This document shows positions 45,623 through 53,784 of a DNA stretch of 53,784 nt, piece by piece. Both the position numbers and the translations under genes were made by a program. This stretch comes from Thiotrichaceae bacterium (GTDB taxonomy: Bacteria; Pseudomonadota; Gammaproteobacteria; Thiotrichales; Thiotrichaceae), in contig JALSJN010000058.1 of assembly GCA_026989335.1 (NCBI GenBank), forward strand, positions 1-53,784, written 5' to 3'. The notes below the pieces were generated by a model. The model had not been told where the DNA came from. It made no database searches and worked only from the letters and a program-made list of their open reading frames with translations. Numbering within the stretch: the stretch's first letter is position 1; each line of letters opens with the position of its first letter.

Positions 45623-46711
45623 ATGACACAAAATATTCTAGTATTGCCTGGTGATGGCATTGGTAAGGAAATCATTGCTGAGGCATTAAAAGTAATTGAT
45701 GCCTTAAAAGAAAACTCGGGCTTGGATGTAGAGATAACCGAAGGACTAATTGGCGGCGCCGCTTATGATGCAGAAGGGCATCCGTACCCACCATTAACTC
45801 AAGCTCAGGCAAAACAAGCAGATGCGATTTTACTTGGTGCTGTCGGTGGTTATCAATATGATGGCTTGCCACGTGATGTGCGACCTGAACGTGGCTTATT
45901 AGGGATTCGTGCTGACCTTGAACTTTTCTCAAACCTTCGACCTGCCATTTTAAATGCAGAGCTGGCGGATGCTTCATCCTTAAAGGCAGAAGTGGTTGCA
46001 GGTTTGGATATTATGATCGTGCGCGAACTCACTGGCGGCATCTACTTTGGTGAGCCTCGCGGTATTAGAACCTTAGACAATGGTGAAAAGCAGGGTTATA
46101 ACACCCTCGTTTATAAGGAATCAGAAATCGAGCGCATTGCACACTCGGCATTTAAAATAGCCATGAAGCGTGATAATCGTCTGTGTTCTGTGGGTAAATC
46201 AAACGTGCTTGAAGTGATGGAGCTGTGGGATGAGGTTGTTGAGCGCGTTGGCAAAGAATACCCAGAGGTAGAGTTAAGCCACATGTACGTTGATAATGCG
46301 GCCATGCAATTAGTCAAAGCACCAAAGCAATTTGATGTCATGGTTACAGGCAATATGTTTGGTGATATTTTATCTGATGCGGCGGCAATGCTGACCGGTT
46401 CTATCGGCATGTTGCCATCGGCATCGTTGGATAAAAAGGGTAAAGGCATGTATGAGCCTATTCATGGTTCAGCGCCTGATATTGAAGGTAAAAATGTTGC
46501 GAATCCATTAGCGACGATCATGTCCGTAAGTATGATGTTGCGTTATTCATTAGATAATGAAGTTTTGGCTGAGAAAATAGATTCAGCCGTTGAAGCGGTA
46601 TTAAAGCAAGGGCTACGCACAGCGGATATTTATGTAGAGGGTGTTGCAGGTACTAAATTAGTGAGTACGTCCGAGATGGGTGATGCTGTTGTTAGTGCGT
46701 TAAGAGGTTAA
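45623..46711 (+). CDS. leuB: 3-isopropylmalate dehydrogenase
   Basis: NAD-dependent oxidative decarboxylase, third step of leucine synthesis. 362 aa. [14 protein letters not shown] opening, the RAD/R-binding segment [14 protein letters not shown], and the metal-binding [25 protein letters not shown] are intact. Five nt separate it from asd. Confidence 0.97.
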   Translation: MTQNILVLPGDGIGKEIIAEALKVIDALKENSGLDVEITEGLIGGAAYDAEGHPYPPLTQAQAKQADAILLGAVGGYQYDGLPRDVRPERGLLGIRADLELFSNLRPAILNAELADASSLKAEVVAGLDIMIVRELTGGIYFGEPRGIRTLDNGEKQGYNTLVYKESEIERIAHSAFKIAMKRDNRLCSVGKSNVLEVMELWDEVVERVGKEYPEVELSHMYVDNAAMQLVKAPKQFDVMVTGNMFGDILSDAAAMLTGSIGMLPSASLDKKGKGMYEPIHGSAPDIEGKNVANPLATIMSVSMMLRYSLDNEVLAEKIDSAVEAVLKQGLRTADIYVEGVAGTKLVSTSEMGDAVVSALRG

Positions 46712-46716
46712 AAGAG

Positions 46717-47742
46717 ATGTCAGATAAAACTTATGATGTGGCCATAGTCGGTGCAACAGGTGCGGTCGGTGAAGTGATGCTAGAGATACTAGCGCAGCGC
46801 AACTTTCCGGTAGGAACGGTTTATGCGCTGGCAAGTGAGCGCTCCGCGGGTAAGCGAGTAAAGTTTGGTAATAAAACCTTAGTGGTTGAAGATTTAGCCA
46901 AGTTTGATTTCTCAAAAGTACAAATTGGTTTGTTTTCACCCGGTGGCGCAGTCTCAAAAGAGTTTGCACCGATAGCTGCTTCACAAGGCTGTGTGGTGAT
47001 TGATAATACTTCTGAGTTTCGCTACGAGGATGATATTCCCTTAGTAGTGCCAGAGGTTAATCCGCATGCTGTTGCTGACTATACCAATCGTGGGATTATC
47101 GCCAATCCTAATTGTTCAACCATTCAAATGTTAGTTGCGTTGAAGCCATTACATGATGCGGCAAAAATTACTCGTATTAATGTGTGTACCTATCAGGCAG
47201 TTTCAGGGTCGGGTAAGCCCGCGATTGATGAGCTTGCCGGTCAAACGGCTGCTCTATTAAATGGTAAAGAAGTTAAGGTGGATGTTTACCCTAAGCAAAT
47301 TGCCTTTAATGTGATTCCGCAGATTGATGTGTTTTTAGAAAATGGTTACACCAAAGAAGAAATGAAAATGGTTTGGGAAACACAAAAAATCATGGAAGAT
47401 CCAGATATTTTGGTCAACCCGACTGCAGTACGTGTACCAGTATTTTATGGTCATTCAGAAGCGGTGCACATTGAAACACGCGATAAGCTGAGTGCTGAGC
47501 ATGCAATAGAGTTATTAAACAATGCTGATGGTGTCGTTGTGATTGATGAGCATAAAGACGGTGGATACCCTACCGCAATAACTGATGGTGCTAATAATGA
47601 TGCTACTTATGTGGGACGTATCCGTGAAGATATATCACACGAAACAGGTTTAAACTTATGGGTGGTTGCCGATAATGTTAGAAAAGGCGCCGCATTAAAC
47701 AGTATTCAGATTGCTGAGGTTTTGATTCGCGATTATTTGTAG
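46717..47742 (+). CDS. asd: aspartate-semialdehyde dehydrogenase
   Basis: Reduces aspartyl phosphate for lysine, threonine and methionine synthesis. 341 aa. GATGAVGEVMLEIL binds NADP, and the catalytic Cys133 lies in NPNCSTIQM. It is of the class found beside leuB and fimV in Pseudomonas-like genomes. Preceded by AAGAG. Confidence 0.97.
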   Translation: MSDKTYDVAIVGATGAVGEVMLEILAQRNFPVGTVYALASERSAGKRVKFGNKTLVVEDLAKFDFSKVQIGLFSPGGAVSKEFAPIAASQGCVVIDNTSEFRYEDDIPLVVPEVNPHAVADYTNRGIIANPNCSTIQMLVALKPLHDAAKITRINVCTYQAVSGSGKPAIDELAGQTAALLNGKEVKVDVYPKQIAFNVIPQIDVFLENGYTKEEMKMVWETQKIMEDPDILVNPTAVRVPVFYGHSEAVHIETRDKLSAEHAIELLNNADGVVVIDEHKDGGYPTAITDGANNDATYVGRIREDISHETGLNLWVVADNVRKGAALNSIQIAEVLIRDYL

Positions 47743-48149
47743 ATGCGCTGGGTTAGTCCCTAACTAAAGTAAAAGTGGTTTTCCACCTTTACCTATTAGG
47801 GTTAGTCTTGAATTGGCTTTATATCGGGGGTTCTATAAGTCGCTTAGATAAGGCGAATAGCTTACCTTGTAAGGTTGTTTATCTTGTTTTTTGACAAGCC
47901 ACAATATTTAGTCAGAATGTGACACAAAAGTCACCCCGTTTGTAAGTATGTGACAAAGAATCAATGTTATTCAGTTTTGATTCAGACATGAATTGATATT
48001 ATTCCTCCACTATCCAGATATTAGGAGTCTGGAGCCATCAGCAAGATGCAGATCAAACTGGTGTTTATAATAAATGTTGACCATAACTACAAAATAATTA
48101 GGTCACAAATAAAGAATCAAAAAGATTCATACTGAAAGGGGAATAATAC
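47743..48149 (+). promoter_or_regulatory. leader of fimV with a hairpin
   Basis: No gene in 407 nt. GTAAAAGTGG (47769-47778) pairs with CCACCTTTAC (47783-47792) around TTTT, probably ending the leu-asd transcript. TTGACA at 47891-47896 with CAGAAT 16 nt downstream is a weak promoter candidate for fimV. The rest is an AT-rich long leader, and the ribosome site AAAGGGGAA precedes GTG 48150. Confidence 0.5.
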
Positions 48150-50888
48150 GTGAATAAGAAAGTCTTGAGCCTAGCCATTTGTGCTGCATTAGCATTACCA
48201 ACTGTATCGGGCGCATTAACGCTGGGTGAGATAGAGTCTAACTCACACCTAAATCAACCATTTAGAGGTAAGATTAGCTTACACTCAACAAATGCAGCAG
48301 AAGCAAAAACGCTTCGTGTGCGAATTGCTCCACCAGCTGTTTTTAATCGTGTGGGTATTGATCGTCCAAAATTTTTAAACGGAATTCGTTTTAGAACGAC
48401 CGTACAAAATGGCAAGCCCGTTATTTTAGTGAGTTCTAATTACCCAATTAATGAACCTTTCTTAAACTTTCTATTAGAAATTAGCTGGCCTAACGGTAAG
48501 CTTTTAAAAGAATACACGGTGCTTCTTGATCCACCTGTATTGATGACCCCAAATACAGCTATAGCGAGTAGTACAGCTGGTGTTCGCGCAGAACCACAAG
48601 CACGTGCTAATCAAGCACAAACTGATAATCAACAATTATATCGTGATGCACAACGTGCATTACAGCAGCCTCGTCGTGTAGTTCGAGCATCGCAAAACCA
48701 ACGTTCTACCGCACGTAGAGTACGACCTCAAGTTCGTCGTGTAGCAGCATCTCAAGTAAGAACCTATCGTGTAAAACGCGGTGATACTTTAAATAAAATT
48801 GCTAAACGTATTGGATACCGTGGAGTGACTACGGATCAAATGATGCTGGCACTTTTTGAGAAAAATAAGCGTGCTTTCGTTAAACACAATATGAATAACT
48901 TAAAAGCTGGGGTTGTACTGCAACGCCCATCAGCGGCACATGCAAAGTCTGTTTCTAGAAGTGAAGCACGAAAAACAAGGATATCGCAGGCACGTGCATG
49001 GAAGAAAGCTCATGGAACTGTTATTGCAAAGAGCAATGCATCTAAGGATTCGTCATCTAAAACTAATCAGGCTCGTCTAGAGGTTTCAGGTAAGACTGAA
49101 GCTGCAGTAGCAGCTGGAAATGCATCTGTTAATGAGTTGCGTAAACAACTAGTCATGACATCTGAAGCATTACAAAGTCGCAGAAAAGAGAATCAAGAGT
49201 TGAAATCTCGTGTTTCAGAAATGGAGTCTATCTTACGTAAGAAAAATCGTATGATTTCAATGAAGAGTCAGCAGCTTGCTAAATTACAAGAGTCATTATC
49301 GGGTAAGCCTGCTAAAACGGAGGGGGCTGATATTGAAGCGACGGTAAAAGAACAAACGGAAGGGAAAGGAGTAGGCACGATTATTCGCCCTAATGATTTA
49401 GTTAACGATGCAACATCAGAAACAATTACAAGCGTTGATGATGCAACAAAATTGGCGGAAGAAAAAGAGCAAGCAGCAATCTTAGCGGCACAAAATAAGT
49501 CAGATGCTGCAAAAGAAAAAGTAAAAATAGCCGCACAGCAAAAAATACAACAAGCGGCAGTAAAAACGAATATTGAAGAAAAGCCCGAAGGTATAATGGG
49601 TAGCGTAATGGGTTTAATGGACTCACCTGACGCACTTAAATATGGGGCTGGGGGTGGAGCAGCACTTGCTCTATTAGGTGGTTTTTGGTTTATGCGCCGT
49701 CGTAATGCTTATAAAGAGTTTTCCGCTGAAGATTATGTTGATGCAGACATCTCAGGTGAAGCTTTTGAAGGGGATAACGCCAGTGATTTATTTGATAATG
49801 ATTCTGTTAATGAATTAAATTCAGAGCTAGCTTCGAATGAGCTTATGGATAATCCTCAAACAGCTGTTGAGGATGCTGACGAGGCAAGTGCTAATACAGA
49901 AGATGATTTGTTACAAGAAGCCGATGTTTATATTGTTTATGGCTTATACGATCAAGCAGAATCAGAGCTTAAAGAAGCGATTAATCAATCCCCTAATAAT
50001 CTAGCTTTCCGTAAAAAACTGTTAGAAAGCTATAAAGCATCGGGTGATAAATCTTCGTTTGAACAAGAAGCTAGAATATTTAAAGATATTGATGGTGCAG
50101 GTAAAGAAGAGCACTGGGAAGATATTTGTGAATGGGGACGTGCTTTAGTCCCTGATAGTAACTTATTTGATGGTTCTTCATCAATAGCGACAGGTGTGGC
50201 AGCAGCAAGTGTTGCGATGGTGGCAGGGACGGCTATTGCAGAATCTGATGATTCTGAAGACCTTGAAGCATTATTAGGGGCTGATGGCATGGTTACAGAT
50301 GAGTTTTCCAACATTGATCTTGATGAGTTTTTATCAGATGATTTGGATGAAGATTTGTTAGGTGCAGGGCTGAGCGAAAGTTCAGCTGATGAGAATATTG
50401 AAATAGGAAACGTTGATGCTTTAGATTTGACTGCAGAGCCTGACTTTGGTGATTTTGACAAAGAAACTCTTAGCGCTTCAGATTCTAGCAACTTAGATTT
50501 AGGTATTGATACTGAATTTGATTCATTGGACTCTTTACTGGATGAGGCAGTTGAGGAGCCACTAGTGACAGACATGAATATTCCAACGATAGATTTAAAC
50601 ATGGATATTGAGGATGGCCTTAGCCCTGAAGGTAGTGAAAAAATAACGAGCCTTAGCGGTGATAAAGAGGATGGCTTGCTGACAGATTTTGATGATAACT
50701 TATCGTTTTTAGATTTAAATGATGAAGTCATTGAAGAAACTGAAATAGGTACAAAAATTGATCTAGCAAAAGCCTATATTGATATGGGTGATATTGATGG
50801 AGCCCGTAGTACGCTTGAAGAGGTGATGCAAGAGGGTAGTGATGAACAAAAGCTTGAAGCTGAAGAGTTAATGCAGCACACAGGTTAA
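48150..50888 (+). CDS. fimV: FimV, peptidoglycan-binding polar hub of type IV pili
   Basis: A 912-aa protein in FimV order: signal peptide (1-21), FimV N-terminal domain (LGEIESNSHLNQPFRGKI), LysM (about 205-258), coiled coil (about 325-380), one membrane segment (about 496-516), acidic cytoplasmic tail with TPR-like repeats (about 575-650), and the C-terminal FimV domain (about 868-910, TKIDLAKAYIDMGDIDGARSTL). Starts at GTG. It organises pilus, signalling and secretion at the cell pole. In other genomes truA follows, but not here. Confidence 0.95.
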   Translation: MNKKVLSLAICAALALPTVSGALTLGEIESNSHLNQPFRGKISLHSTNAAEAKTLRVRIAPPAVFNRVGIDRPKFLNGIRFRTTVQNGKPVILVSSNYPINEPFLNFLLEISWPNGKLLKEYTVLLDPPVLMTPNTAIASSTAGVRAEPQARANQAQTDNQQLYRDAQRALQQPRRVVRASQNQRSTARRVRPQVRRVAASQVRTYRVKRGDTLNKIAKRIGYRGVTTDQMMLALFEKNKRAFVKHNMNNLKAGVVLQRPSAAHAKSVSRSEARKTRISQARAWKKAHGTVIAKSNASKDSSSKTNQARLEVSGKTEAAVAAGNASVNELRKQLVMTSEALQSRRKENQELKSRVSEMESILRKKNRMISMKSQQLAKLQESLSGKPAKTEGADIEATVKEQTEGKGVGTIIRPNDLVNDATSETITSVDDATKLAEEKEQAAILAAQNKSDAAKEKVKIAAQQKIQQAAVKTNIEEKPEGIMGSVMGLMDSPDALKYGAGGGAALALLGGFWFMRRRNAYKEFSAEDYVDADISGEAFEGDNASDLFDNDSVNELNSELASNELMDNPQTAVEDADEASANTEDDLLQEADVYIVYGLYDQAESELKEAINQSPNNLAFRKKLLESYKASGDKSSFEQEARIFKDIDGAGKEEHWEDICEWGRALVPDSNLFDGSSSIATGVAAASVAMVAGTAIAESDDSEDLEALLGADGMVTDEFSNIDLDEFLSDDLDEDLLGAGLSESSADENIEIGNVDALDLTAEPDFGDFDKETLSASDSSNLDLGIDTEFDSLDSLLDEAVEEPLVTDMNIPTIDLNMDIEDGLSPEGSEKITSLSGDKEDGLLTDFDDNLSFLDLNDEVIEETEIGTKIDLAKAYIDMGDIDGARSTLEEVMQEGSDEQKLEAEELMQHTG

Positions 50889-50904
50889 TCATTTAGTTAT
50901 CTAT

Positions 50905-50935
50905 AAAAAAAGCCACATTGATTCGTGGCTTTTTT
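50905..50935. terminator. bidirectional terminator between fimV and the BON-LysM gene
   Basis: AAAAAAGCCAC pairs with GTGGCTTTTTT around ATTGATTC, with A/T-runs on both sides, serving the convergent genes. Confidence 0.93.
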
Positions 50936-50959
50936 GCTTAATTTTCATGTGAAAAATGC

Positions 50960-51391
50960 TTAACTCATAGGAAGACGAATTTTTTGACCCGGAAAAATAA
51001 GGTCAGGGTCTTTAATAACTTCAAGGTTTTCTGCCAGTATTTTTTTATACTCATTACCATCACCATAAATATTCTGAGCAATTTTCCAAAGTGAATCGCC
51101 TTTAACAATTTCATAGTAAAGCACTTCTTCCGTTTGCTCTGGTGCTTCGACCGCATCAACGTTAACGGTTTCAATGCCCATGGCATTCCCTGTCATAAGG
51201 ACTACTTTTTCAAGTGCCGCAGGGTCATCCACCTTTCCTGAAATAGTAGCAACTCCATCATCAACATTTATTTCAAGGGCTTTAATCCCAGGGTTATCTT
51301 TTTCTATGTGTTCTTTTAATTTTTCTGGTGCTTCTTTTTCACTACCAAAAATTTTATTACCAATGTTTTTTGCAAAATCAAATAAACCCAT
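50960..51391 (-). CDS. BON-LysM protein, Kbp/YgaU-like
   Basis: A 143-aa protein with a BON domain (about 25-75) and a LysM domain (about 92-140, YEIVKGDSLWKIAQNIYGDG). E. coli Kbp (YgaU) has the same two-domain layout and binds potassium. ATG 51391 has AAGGAG upstream. A 16-nt palindrome TTAGAGCAAGCTCTAA (51427-51442) lies in its promoter region. No signal peptide, so probably cytoplasmic. Confidence 0.88.
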   Translation of the reverse strand: MGLFDFAKNIGNKIFGSEKEAPEKLKEHIEKDNPGIKALEINVDDGVATISGKVDDPAALEKVVLMTGNAMGIETVNVDAVEAPEQTEEVLYYEIVKGDSLWKIAQNIYGDGNEYKKILAENLEVIKDPDLIFPGQKIRLPMS

Positions 51392-51493
51392 GTGACTATC
51401 TCCTTAAGTGTGGATTTTTGTATACATTAGAGCAAGCTCTAAAAACATAATAAGGGGAAATGACAAAAAATCAACTATTTAGCAAGAGTTGAT

Positions 51494-51898
51494 TTAGTCG
51501 CGGCCGCCAATTAACTCAATTTCATAGCCATCGGGATCTTTTAAAAAGGCAATAATAGTTGTTCCTGCATTCATTGGGCCAGCTTCACGGATAATCTCCC
51601 CACCTCCATTACCTTCAAAAATAAGTGTTTTCATCTTTTCGCAAGCTTCATTCACATCAGGTACACCGATAGCGATATGTCCGAAAGCATTACCGTTTTC
51701 GTAAGTGTCAACACCCCAATTATAAGTCAGTTCTAACACGGTATTGCTGGCTTCATCGCCATAGCCTAAAAAGGCTAAGGTGAATTTTCCATCAGGGTAT
51801 TCGTTACGGCGTAACTCGGTCATGCCGAGTACTTTTGTATAAAAGGCAATCGACTTTTCTAAATCGCCAACGCGCAACATGGTGTGTAAGATTCGCAT
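51494..51898 (-). CDS. gloA: lactoylglutathione lyase (glyoxalase I)
   Basis: Converts the methylglyoxal-glutathione adduct to lactoylglutathione. I start at ATG 51898 ([20 protein letters not shown]), with AGGAACACTT upstream. Metal ligands His5, Glu56, His74 and Glu128 are present. The frame continues upstream to 51991 into a MITE-like repeat, but these 31 residues are not family sequence. 134 aa, normal length. Confidence 0.95.
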   Translation of the reverse strand: MRILHTMLRVGDLEKSIAFYTKVLGMTELRRNEYPDGKFTLAFLGYGDEASNTVLELTYNWGVDTYENGNAFGHIAIGVPDVNEACEKMKTLIFEGNGGGEIIREAGPMNAGTTIIAFLKDPDGYEIELIGGRD

Positions 51899-51923
51899 AA
51901 GTGTTCCTATTTTGGTTACGCTG

Positions 51924-52090
51924 CTAGGAGCCTGTCCGAGAACTAGAAACCTACTGCAAATTCCACAATCATCATAACTTGAGCTTATCAAAATCGTTAA
52001 ATAGCCGTGCTATTCGCCTCTTTCGATAATCACAACTTATGATAATTCTGTAATTTTCGCTACGGTCTTAGTTCTCGGACAAGCTCCTAG
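51924..52090. mobile_element. 167-bp MITE-like inverted-repeat element
   Basis: Ends are 22-nt inverted repeats (51924-51945 and 52069-52090) with one mismatch, each starting CTAGGAGC and containing TGTCCGAGAAC. The interior is also a long imperfect palindrome, so the transcript would fold on itself. No transposase within. It lies 26 nt upstream of gloA and 6 nt past the rdgC stop, both minus-strand genes, so it separates them. Confidence 0.75.
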
Positions 52091-52096
52091 GGGTGA

Positions 52097-52993
52097 TTAG
52101 CCCAGCGCTTTCATTAAGTCCTTTAACATGCCAGAAACTTCACCCGTCATCAAGGCAAACTGAATATCAAGGTGTTCGGCATGCGTTTGTGGGTCATTGT
52201 CATTCAGCTGTTCTTCAAGCACGTCTAGAAACTTAAGTTTCTTTATTTGCAAGTCTTCTGATAAGACAAAACTGATTTTTTCATCCCACTCAATGGCAAG
52301 TTTAGAAACATATTTCCCCGACTGTAGGCTGGTTTGCACTTCATCCGTGGTTAGGTCATGCATGCGAAATGATGCCACTCCCTTATCATCATCAGCTTGA
52401 TTTTTTAATTCACACTCCATGCCTAAAACAAAGGGCTTAGGGAGTTGCGTTTTACTCAGCCAATCAGTCATCGCAACGGCAGGTGATAGCTCAGATTCAG
52501 GTAAAGTAACGGGCAAACTACCTAACGTTGTGCGTAATAATTTGGTAAAAGTTTCAGCACGTGGCGCTGAGGGTGTGTTTAAAATAAGCCAACCGTTATC
52601 TGGGTCAATCCAAGCATCAATTTTTTGAGTGCGCGTGAAAGCACGGGGTAAAAGCTCATGCTCAATGTCTTCACGCAGGTCTTTTTTCTCGCGGGCGCTG
52701 ACTTTTCGATCTTCTTTTAATTCAATTGCTTCCACCTTTTCTTGTAAGGTTTCTTTAATAACAGCCGCAGGTAATAAGCGTTCTTGGCGAGCCATGCTCA
52801 TTAAAATGTAATTGCCAGATGCATGTGTATAGGCGCTAGTGTCCTTGCCGAGTGGTTCAACCCAGCCCATGCTTTCACGCTGTGTTGCCGAGCAGGGTGT
52901 AAATGGTTTGTTGCTCAGTTGCTGATGTAATTCATCCGCATTTAATGCAAAGTCTTTTTCAAATTTGAAAAGGTAAAGATTTTTAAACCACAT
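52097..52993 (-). CDS. rdgC: recombination-associated protein RdgC
   Basis: A 298-aa ring-forming DNA-binding protein that limits RecA. MWFKNLYLFKFEKDFALNADELHQQL opens it, and FTPCSATQRESMGWVEP plus LLPAAVIKETLQEKV are the family blocks. Normal length. It ends 6 nt before the MITE-like element. Confidence 0.95.
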   Translation of the reverse strand: MWFKNLYLFKFEKDFALNADELHQQLSNKPFTPCSATQRESMGWVEPLGKDTSAYTHASGNYILMSMARQERLLPAAVIKETLQEKVEAIELKEDRKVSAREKKDLREDIEHELLPRAFTRTQKIDAWIDPDNGWLILNTPSAPRAETFTKLLRTTLGSLPVTLPESELSPAVAMTDWLSKTQLPKPFVLGMECELKNQADDDKGVASFRMHDLTTDEVQTSLQSGKYVSKLAIEWDEKISFVLSEDLQIKKLKFLDVLEEQLNDNDPQTHAEHLDIQFALMTGEVSGMLKDLMKALG

Positions 52994-53146
52994 AGAATTG
53001 CCCTATTATTTTGAGTTTTGGGCGAGAGATTATGCAGTAGTTACTGGGGTGAAAAAAGATAAAATTTTACTTTAGTGTTAAATAAATATTTTTGACTATA
53101 CTTATATTAGTAGTGATGTTTGTAAACAACGCCTCAGGGAGATTAT

Positions 53147-53686
53147 TTGATAACCATACCAACAAGAAGCCAACCAAAACCCCTTAAAAACGGTGTAGAA
53201 AACCGTGTACTTTCACTATGGAAAAAACTCGGCGGAAATGCCATTGGGCGAAAGCTCTTTAATCTCACATTATCTCGTTCTGTACCGTACTCAGGCTCTA
53301 TCAAGGCCGACGTTAAGCATATCGAACCCGGCTTCGTTAAAGTTGTTTTAAAAGTTCGTCGTAAAATAAGAAACCACCTGAACTCTATCCACGCCATTGC
53401 CTTAGCGAATTTTGGTGAATTATCTAGCGGGCTTGCGATGATTACCGCGCTACCGAGTGGAACACGTAGCATCGTAACTCATCTTGAAATTGAATACCTT
53501 AAAAAAGCCCGCGGTCAATTGCTGGCAGAAGGTCGTGCTTCACCGCCTGATGTTATTGATAAGCCCGTCGATAGCCTTGCAACTGCCGATATTCTGGATG
53601 CGGAAGGAGATTTAGTTGCTTGTGTAACTGTTCTCTGGCGACTATCTCCTAAGATAGACACTGAAGAAAGGGTAAAGCATGAATGA
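53147..53686 (+). CDS. DUF4442 hotdog-fold protein (thioesterase-like)
   Basis: A 179-aa hotdog-fold protein. SLWKKLGGNAIGRKLFNLTLSRSVPYSG, HLNSIHAIALANFGELSSGLAM and LEIEYLKKARGQLLAEG match DUF4442, a relative of PaaI thioesterases. The NSIHA stretch corresponds to the active-site region. It starts at TTG 53147 with AGGGAG 5 nt upstream. The next gene starts inside its end. Confidence 0.82.
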   Translation: MITIPTRSQPKPLKNGVENRVLSLWKKLGGNAIGRKLFNLTLSRSVPYSGSIKADVKHIEPGFVKVVLKVRRKIRNHLNSIHAIALANFGELSSGLAMITALPSGTRSIVTHLEIEYLKKARGQLLAEGRASPPDVIDKPVDSLATADILDAEGDLVACVTVLWRLSPKIDTEERVKHE

Positions 53687-53784
53687 AACCAGTTTCATAC
53701 AAGATATAGGTATCAATGTTCCGTTAATTTGTGGGCCGATGTACCCATGTTCAAATATTGAGCTGGTCGCAGCGGTTTCAGAAG
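53679..53784 (+). CDS. nitronate monooxygenase-like protein, 3' end cut by the window
   Basis: ATG 53679 overlaps the previous stop by 8 nt. The visible part reads INVPLICGPMYPCSNIELVA, the flavin-binding N terminus of the NPD/nitronate monooxygenase family. Only 35 residues lie in the window, so enzyme type is not certain. Confidence 0.65.
   Translation, partial: MNETSFIQDIGINVPLICGPMYPCSNIELVAAVSE

Noticed and set aside
45466..45654. Frame across the leuD-leuB gap
   Set aside because: It starts inside leuD and ends inside leuB in other frames, and shows no family features.
51427..51442. Palindrome TTAGAGCAAGCTCTAA considered as a gloA terminator
   Set aside because: No T-run on the gloA strand and a 2-nt loop, so it cannot form a good terminator hairpin. 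At most an operator of the BON-LysM gene.

Overview
The window looks like a chromosomal piece of an AT-rich gammaproteobacterium. The core gene orders secA-argJ-mutT and leuC-leuD-leuB-asd-fimV are typical of Pseudomonas-like and Thiotrichales-like lineages, and fimV, rdgC, a type I fabI, glnS and a Rof-like Rho antiterminator all point the same way. A possible sulfur-globule envelope protein (6678-7376) hints at a sulfur oxidiser or a relative of one, but that is inference. I cannot name a genus.

Layout. 1-6.6 kb: M23 peptidase, secA, argJ, a polysaccharide deacetylase and mutT on the plus strand. 6.6-9.9 kb: a Gly/Asn/Met-rich secreted protein, then a minus-strand block of a Rof-like protein, fabI, dodecin, a PAP2 phosphatase and a DUF3301 protein. 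9.9-16.4 kb: an inositol-monophosphatase/MsrB fusion, a DUF1461 membrane protein, an RNB ribonuclease, a NaV/CaV-like ion channel and glnS. 16.4-17.2 kb: a cold-shock protein and a ribosome hibernation factor. 17.42 kb: tRNA-Ser(UGA).

17.5-24.33 kb is an integrated genetic element of about 6.8 kb in the 3' end of tRNA-Ser. A 14-nt copy of the tRNA end lies at 24317-24330, next to a P4-type tyrosine integrase, and what looks like the original tRNA terminator is stranded beyond it. The element carries a YagK/YfjJ (inovirus Gp2-like) replication protein, an AlpA-type regulator, a RelE-like toxin with two HTH genes, a serine recombinase, several unknown genes, repeat clusters that could be operators or iterons, and very small translationally coupled frames. 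Several frames look shifted or decayed.

24.4-39.8 kb is an exopolysaccharide/O-antigen-type locus preceded by an ops-like (RfaH recruitment) sequence. It holds a Wzc-type protein with a degenerate Walker A motif, a GT-C-like membrane protein, Wzx, Wzy, GT2, GT4, a hexapeptide acyltransferase, WecG/TagA, and the set gmd-fcl-manC-manB that makes GDP-mannose and GDP-L-fucose. No Wza-type export protein and no polyprenyl-phosphate priming transferase is visible, so these must be encoded elsewhere.

40-53.8 kb: DUF502, an SDR, a conserved hypothetical, a degenerate GFA-type zinc protein, a LysR regulator divergent from leuC, leuCDB, asd, fimV, a BON-LysM protein, gloA, a 167-bp MITE-like inverted-repeat element, rdgC, a DUF4442 hotdog protein, and the start of a nitronate-monooxygenase-like gene cut by the window edge.
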